Positions 26,621-28,850 of a DNA stretch of 28,850 bases are shown piece by piece (within the stretch, counting starts at the first letter, position 1; every line of letters begins with the position of its first letter). Made by a program: the position numbers and the translations under genes. Under the pieces are notes generated by a model. The model searched no databases. It saw only the letters and a program-made list of their open reading frames with translations, and was not told the origin of the DNA. The DNA is from CAG-882 sp050874385 (GTDB taxonomy: Bacteria; Bacillota; Clostridia; Lachnospirales; Lachnospiraceae), in NCBI GenBank assembly GCA_050874385.1, contig JBNMKO010000038.1, forward strand, positions 1 to 28,850, read 5' to 3'.

Positions 26621-27361
26621 TTGGAAGCATTTGATATAAACAAAGTATATATATTATTAGATGCCTATAAATCAGGCAGACTTGGCGGTGAAAAAATGCC
26701 GGAGGATGAGAACCCCGGATTGTATAAATCGTCAAAAGAAAACTATTTATATTTTACTTTGCCAATGGCACTTAATTATCAAAGAAATTCGTACATGTTG
26801 TGGGAATGTGCGAATAAAACTTATAGAGATGTGGATACTGCAGATGTTTTTGATGTAAACGCAGTAATTGATATGGATGAACAGCAATTAAGGGAGAAAT
26901 TGTTGAAATATAAAGTTGCTTTACAACCGAATAAGCAGCCAATTATATGGAAAACTTTATGTGAAACTATACAAAACGATTTTGATGGAGATATTCGCAA
27001 ATTATTTAGTGAAAATGACTACTCCGTTGCTCTGATAAAAGATTACATATCAAAAAATAAAAAGAAGTTTCCATATTTGGGTGGTAATAAAATTTGCAAT
27101 TACTGGTTATATGTGATGGAACAGTACACAGATGTGAGGTTTGTTGACAGAGAGAATATAACGGTGGCACCTGATACTCATGTTATTCAGGCAAGTGAGA
27201 GGCTTGGACTCATCACTTCTAAAGAGACTGGCATGGGTAATGTGCAGGAGATTGTGACAAATAGGTGGAAGGAAATATTGAAGGGTACAGAGTTGGTTCC
27301 CATAGATGTTCATACACCGATGTGGTTGTGGAGTAGAGGGAAATTTAGGGTAGAGATTTAA
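26621..27361 (+). CDS. Putative HhH-GPD-like DNA glycosylase-related protein
   Basis: A 246-residue soluble protein, mostly helical. The segment FPYLGGNKICNYWLYV (150-165) followed by ITVAPDTHVIQASERLGLI (180-198) resembles the helix-hairpin-helix and catalytic aspartate loop of endonuclease III-like enzymes (G-GRKTAN then VDTHV-R), with Asp185 as the candidate catalytic residue. The usual 4Fe-4S Cys loop is absent. It may therefore be a base-excision glycosylase relative or a degenerate member. The start is TTG at 26621, forced by a TGA at 26606 in frame; GAGGTGAT precedes it. It is surrounded by decayed genes but is itself intact. Family link is tentative. Confidence 0.55.
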   Translation: MEAFDINKVYILLDAYKSGRLGGEKMPEDENPGLYKSSKENYLYFTLPMALNYQRNSYMLWECANKTYRDVDTADVFDVNAVIDMDEQQLREKLLKYKVALQPNKQPIIWKTLCETIQNDFDGDIRKLFSENDYSVALIKDYISKNKKKFPYLGGNKICNYWLYVMEQYTDVRFVDRENITVAPDTHVIQASERLGLITSKETGMGNVQEIVTNRWKEILKGTELVPIDVHTPMWLWSRGKFRVEI

Positions 27362-27532
27362 AGGAGACTAGTTATAAAAGGATGGACTTCTGCCAATGTT
27401 AAGTAAAAATGCAGATATGTGGGTCGATGAGTAGCTTAAAATCTAGTGTGAGTGGTATTGGCCTGTCTGTGAAGACAAGTCTGTAATAGGGATGAGCAAA
27501 TATGTTGTTATTGTTGGAAGAAAGGAATAGTC

Positions 27533-27879
27533 ATGATTAGAGAAGCAAATAGAAATGATTTGGATGAAGTATTACGATTATACTTATATCTACATGAGGA
27601 CAGTATTCCTGAGGATACCAAGCATTTGCAAAATACATGGAACAATATTATAAATGACACCAATCATCATTTGATTGTGTGTGAAATCGATGGAAAGATT
27701 GTGGCATCCTGCGTATGCGTGATTATTCCTAATCTAACAAGAGGTGTTCGCCCGTATGCATTCGTAGAAAATGTTGTGACGCATGGAGATTATCGGAAGA
27801 AAGTACATTAAACTTCTATCGAAATGCAGGATATAACAGCTCGGATAAGACGGCGTTTATTCAGTGGATTGATATGTAA
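27533..27879 (+). pseudogene. GNAT acetyltransferase with an internal deletion
   Basis: The N-terminal half, MIREANRNDLDEVLRLYLYLHE to VENVVTHGDYRKK, is a normal GNAT fold (motif A start VENVVTH..YR.K). Then the frame runs out at 27811. In another frame from about 27798 the text reads EESTLNFYRNAGYNSSDKTAFIQWIDM and stops at 27877, which is the usual C-terminal end (NFYRNAGY). So about 40-50 codons, including the acetyl-CoA pyrophosphate loop (Q/RxxGxG/A), are missing at the junction CGGAAGAAAGT. Both sides plausibly had GGAAGAAA, consistent with a recombination or slippage deletion between short repeats. GAAAGGAA precedes the ATG. Confidence 0.8.
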
Positions 27880-27895
27880 AATATGGAGCATGATT

Positions 27896-28402
27896 ATGAT
27901 ATATGAATTAGCAACAATAGAAGAATTGCAGGCTGTGTACGATTTGGTGCAGCATACGATAAAAACAGTATATCCGAAATATTATCCGGCAGAGGTGGTG
28001 GGATTTTTCTGTGAGCTTCACAGCAAGGAGGCGATAAAAAGAGATATCGAAAATGGATATGTAAGCGTCCTCAAAATAGACGGAAATATGATTGGCACAG
28101 GCTGTTTTGAAGATAATCATATTACAAGAGTTTATGTTTTGCCGGAACACCAGAAAATGGGCTATGGAACATTTATAATAAAGAATATCGAAGCTCAGAT
28201 TATGGAAAAATATGATAAGGCATATCTGGATGCTTCATTGCCTGCAGCAGCACTTTATGAAAAACTGGGATTTTCTACAATAAAGCATGAGCGTTATCCG
28301 GTAGAAAATGGAGTGATACTTGCCTATGAGGTTATGGAAAAGAACTTAATAAGGCTTCTACAGACATTTGTTATGATGGAAGAAGGTTCATTCCTAAAAT
28401 GA
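27896..28402 (+). CDS. GNAT-family N-acetyltransferase
   Basis: A 168-residue acetyltransferase using acetyl-CoA. The fold is complete: N-terminal MIYELATIEELQAVYDLV, motif A ITRVYVLPEHQKMGYGTFIIKNIE with the acetyl-CoA loop QKMGYG, and motif B AALYEKLGFSTIKHERY. The start at 27896 is preferred because GGAG lies seven bases upstream; the frame is open upstream to 27824 but overlaps the GNAT remnant. The natural end is probably VMEKEL; here the frame runs on for about 18 residues (LLQTFVMMEEGSFLK) into the next gene, which suggests one missing base near 28344. The enzyme core is intact. Substrate unknown. Confidence 0.85.
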   Translation: MIYELATIEELQAVYDLVQHTIKTVYPKYYPAEVVGFFCELHSKEAIKRDIENGYVSVLKIDGNMIGTGCFEDNHITRVYVLPEHQKMGYGTFIIKNIEAQIMEKYDKAYLDASLPAAALYEKLGFSTIKHERYPVENGVILAYEVMEKNLIRLLQTFVMMEEGSFLK

Positions 28403-28701
28403 ATTCCGAGAATGGCGAGGTTAACGAACAGACTATATTTACATATCATCAGAAAGGAAAATTGTTATGGGCAGAATACAGTGGTGGCAATATATTGAAG
28501 GGTTTTTTGATAGGTACAGTATCAATTAACGGAGAATTTGATTTTGTATATCATCATATGAATCAGGCAATGCAGGTAAAAACTGGAAAGTGTCATAGTG
28601 TACCAAGCGTATTAGAGGATGGGAAAATAGAACTTTCGGAGAAATGGGAATGGACAAGTGGAAATTATTCTGAGGGAGAGTCTTTGCTGGTAGAGGTGTA
28701 G
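28399..28701 (+). CDS. N-acetylglutamate synthase-like small protein
   Basis: About 100 residues beginning at the ATG inside 'PKMNSENGEV'. The pattern ENGEV..QTIFTYHQKGKLLWAEYSGG, then VYHHMN, TGKCHSVPSVLEDGKIELSEKWEWTSG and SEGES is that of a family often labelled 'n-acetylglutamate synthase'; the label is of weak experimental basis. The open frame extends upstream from 28399 (reading KASTDICYDGRRFIPK), which is the usual N-terminus of the family, but it has no start codon there: CTT-AAT-AAG occupies the expected ATG position at about 28342. The family's first 20 or so residues may therefore be lost, or the ATG at 28399 is used. It overlaps the GNAT stop by four bases. Confidence 0.7.
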   Translation: MNSENGEVNEQTIFTYHQKGKLLWAEYSGGNILKGFLIGTVSINGEFDFVYHHMNQAMQVKTGKCHSVPSVLEDGKIELSEKWEWTSGNYSEGESLLVEV

Positions 28702-28702
28702 G

Positions 28703-28850
28703 ATGAAAGAAAACTATGAATATAAAAAAGCAACCATAGCAGACATAGATGAACTTGTAAGAACTAGAATTATTGTTCTTCGTGCAGCAAACAAACTATC
28801 GAATGATGTGGATATGTCATTGGTGGAAAAAGAATCCTATGAGTATTATA
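28703..28850 (+). CDS. GNAT-family acetyltransferase, 3' end outside window
   Basis: The ATG at 28703 follows GAGGTG in the end of the previous gene. It opens MKENYEYKKATIADIDELVRTRIIVLRAANKL, the N-terminal beta-alpha unit of a GNAT protein, and runs off the window after 49 codons. It is the third acetyltransferase-type gene in a row, one of them broken. Family call is based only on the N-terminal pattern. Confidence 0.7.
   Translation, partial: MKENYEYKKATIADIDELVRTRIIVLRAANKLSNDVDMSLVEKESYEYY

Noticed and set aside
27362..27532. Possible small gene or RNA between the glycosylase-like gene and the GNAT remnant
   Set aside because: No frame with family features and only a short imperfect hairpin (CCTGTC/GACAAG); nothing supportable.

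Overview
The window looks like chromosome from a gut-type Clostridia, most likely Lachnospiraceae. This rests on gene style and family recognition only: strong AGGAGG ribosome sites, an AlaA-like aminotransferase, a GldA/F/G-type ABC operon with a DUF4340 partner, a GH51 arabinofuranosidase and a clostridial-type GuaA. No species can be named.

Layout. (1) 1-1.8 kb: 3' part of a DUF362 protein and an ArsP/UPF0718 permease, ended by a bidirectional terminator. (2) 1.85-9.15 kb, minus strand: a response regulator and histidine kinase, followed by a four-gene, tightly overlapping ABC exporter operon (ATPase, permease, GldG-like, DUF4340). A PhoB-box-like pair of direct repeats sits just upstream of a -10 box before the ABC operon, so the two-component system probably drives it. 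(3) 9.36-14.8 kb, plus strand: GH51 arabinofuranosidase, an XRE-HTH/AlaA aminotransferase fusion with a good promoter overlapped by inverted repeats, and a glycerate kinase. (4) 14.8-16.9 kb: a striking cloverleaf-like inverted-repeat element between the convergent glycerate kinase and guaA, then guaA with its own promoter.

(5) 17-28.85 kb, plus strand: a visibly AT-richer accessory region crowded with damaged genes. It holds a frameshifted small XRE regulator, a type I restriction-modification locus (hsdM with lost start, T8 frameshift and amber codon; truncated hsdS; no hsdR), then a large intact 1236-residue protein of unrecognised family paired with a Hanks-type Ser/Thr kinase that is out of frame at an (AT)6 repeat. 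After a terminator come a frameshifted HAD phosphatase, an intact Nudix hydrolase, a C-terminal inorganic pyrophosphatase remnant, an HhH-GPD-like protein, a GNAT gene with an internal deletion, a second GNAT, an N-acetylglutamate-synthase-like small protein and a third GNAT cut by the window end.

Lesions are concentrated after 17 kb while I found none in the first 17 kb, which argues for real decay of an acquired defence/accessory island rather than uniform sequencing error. The best candidate for an undescribed system is the 1236-residue protein plus kinase cassette occupying the place where hsdR would be expected. The best non-coding candidates are the cloverleaf element and the direct-repeat promoter in front of the ABC operon.
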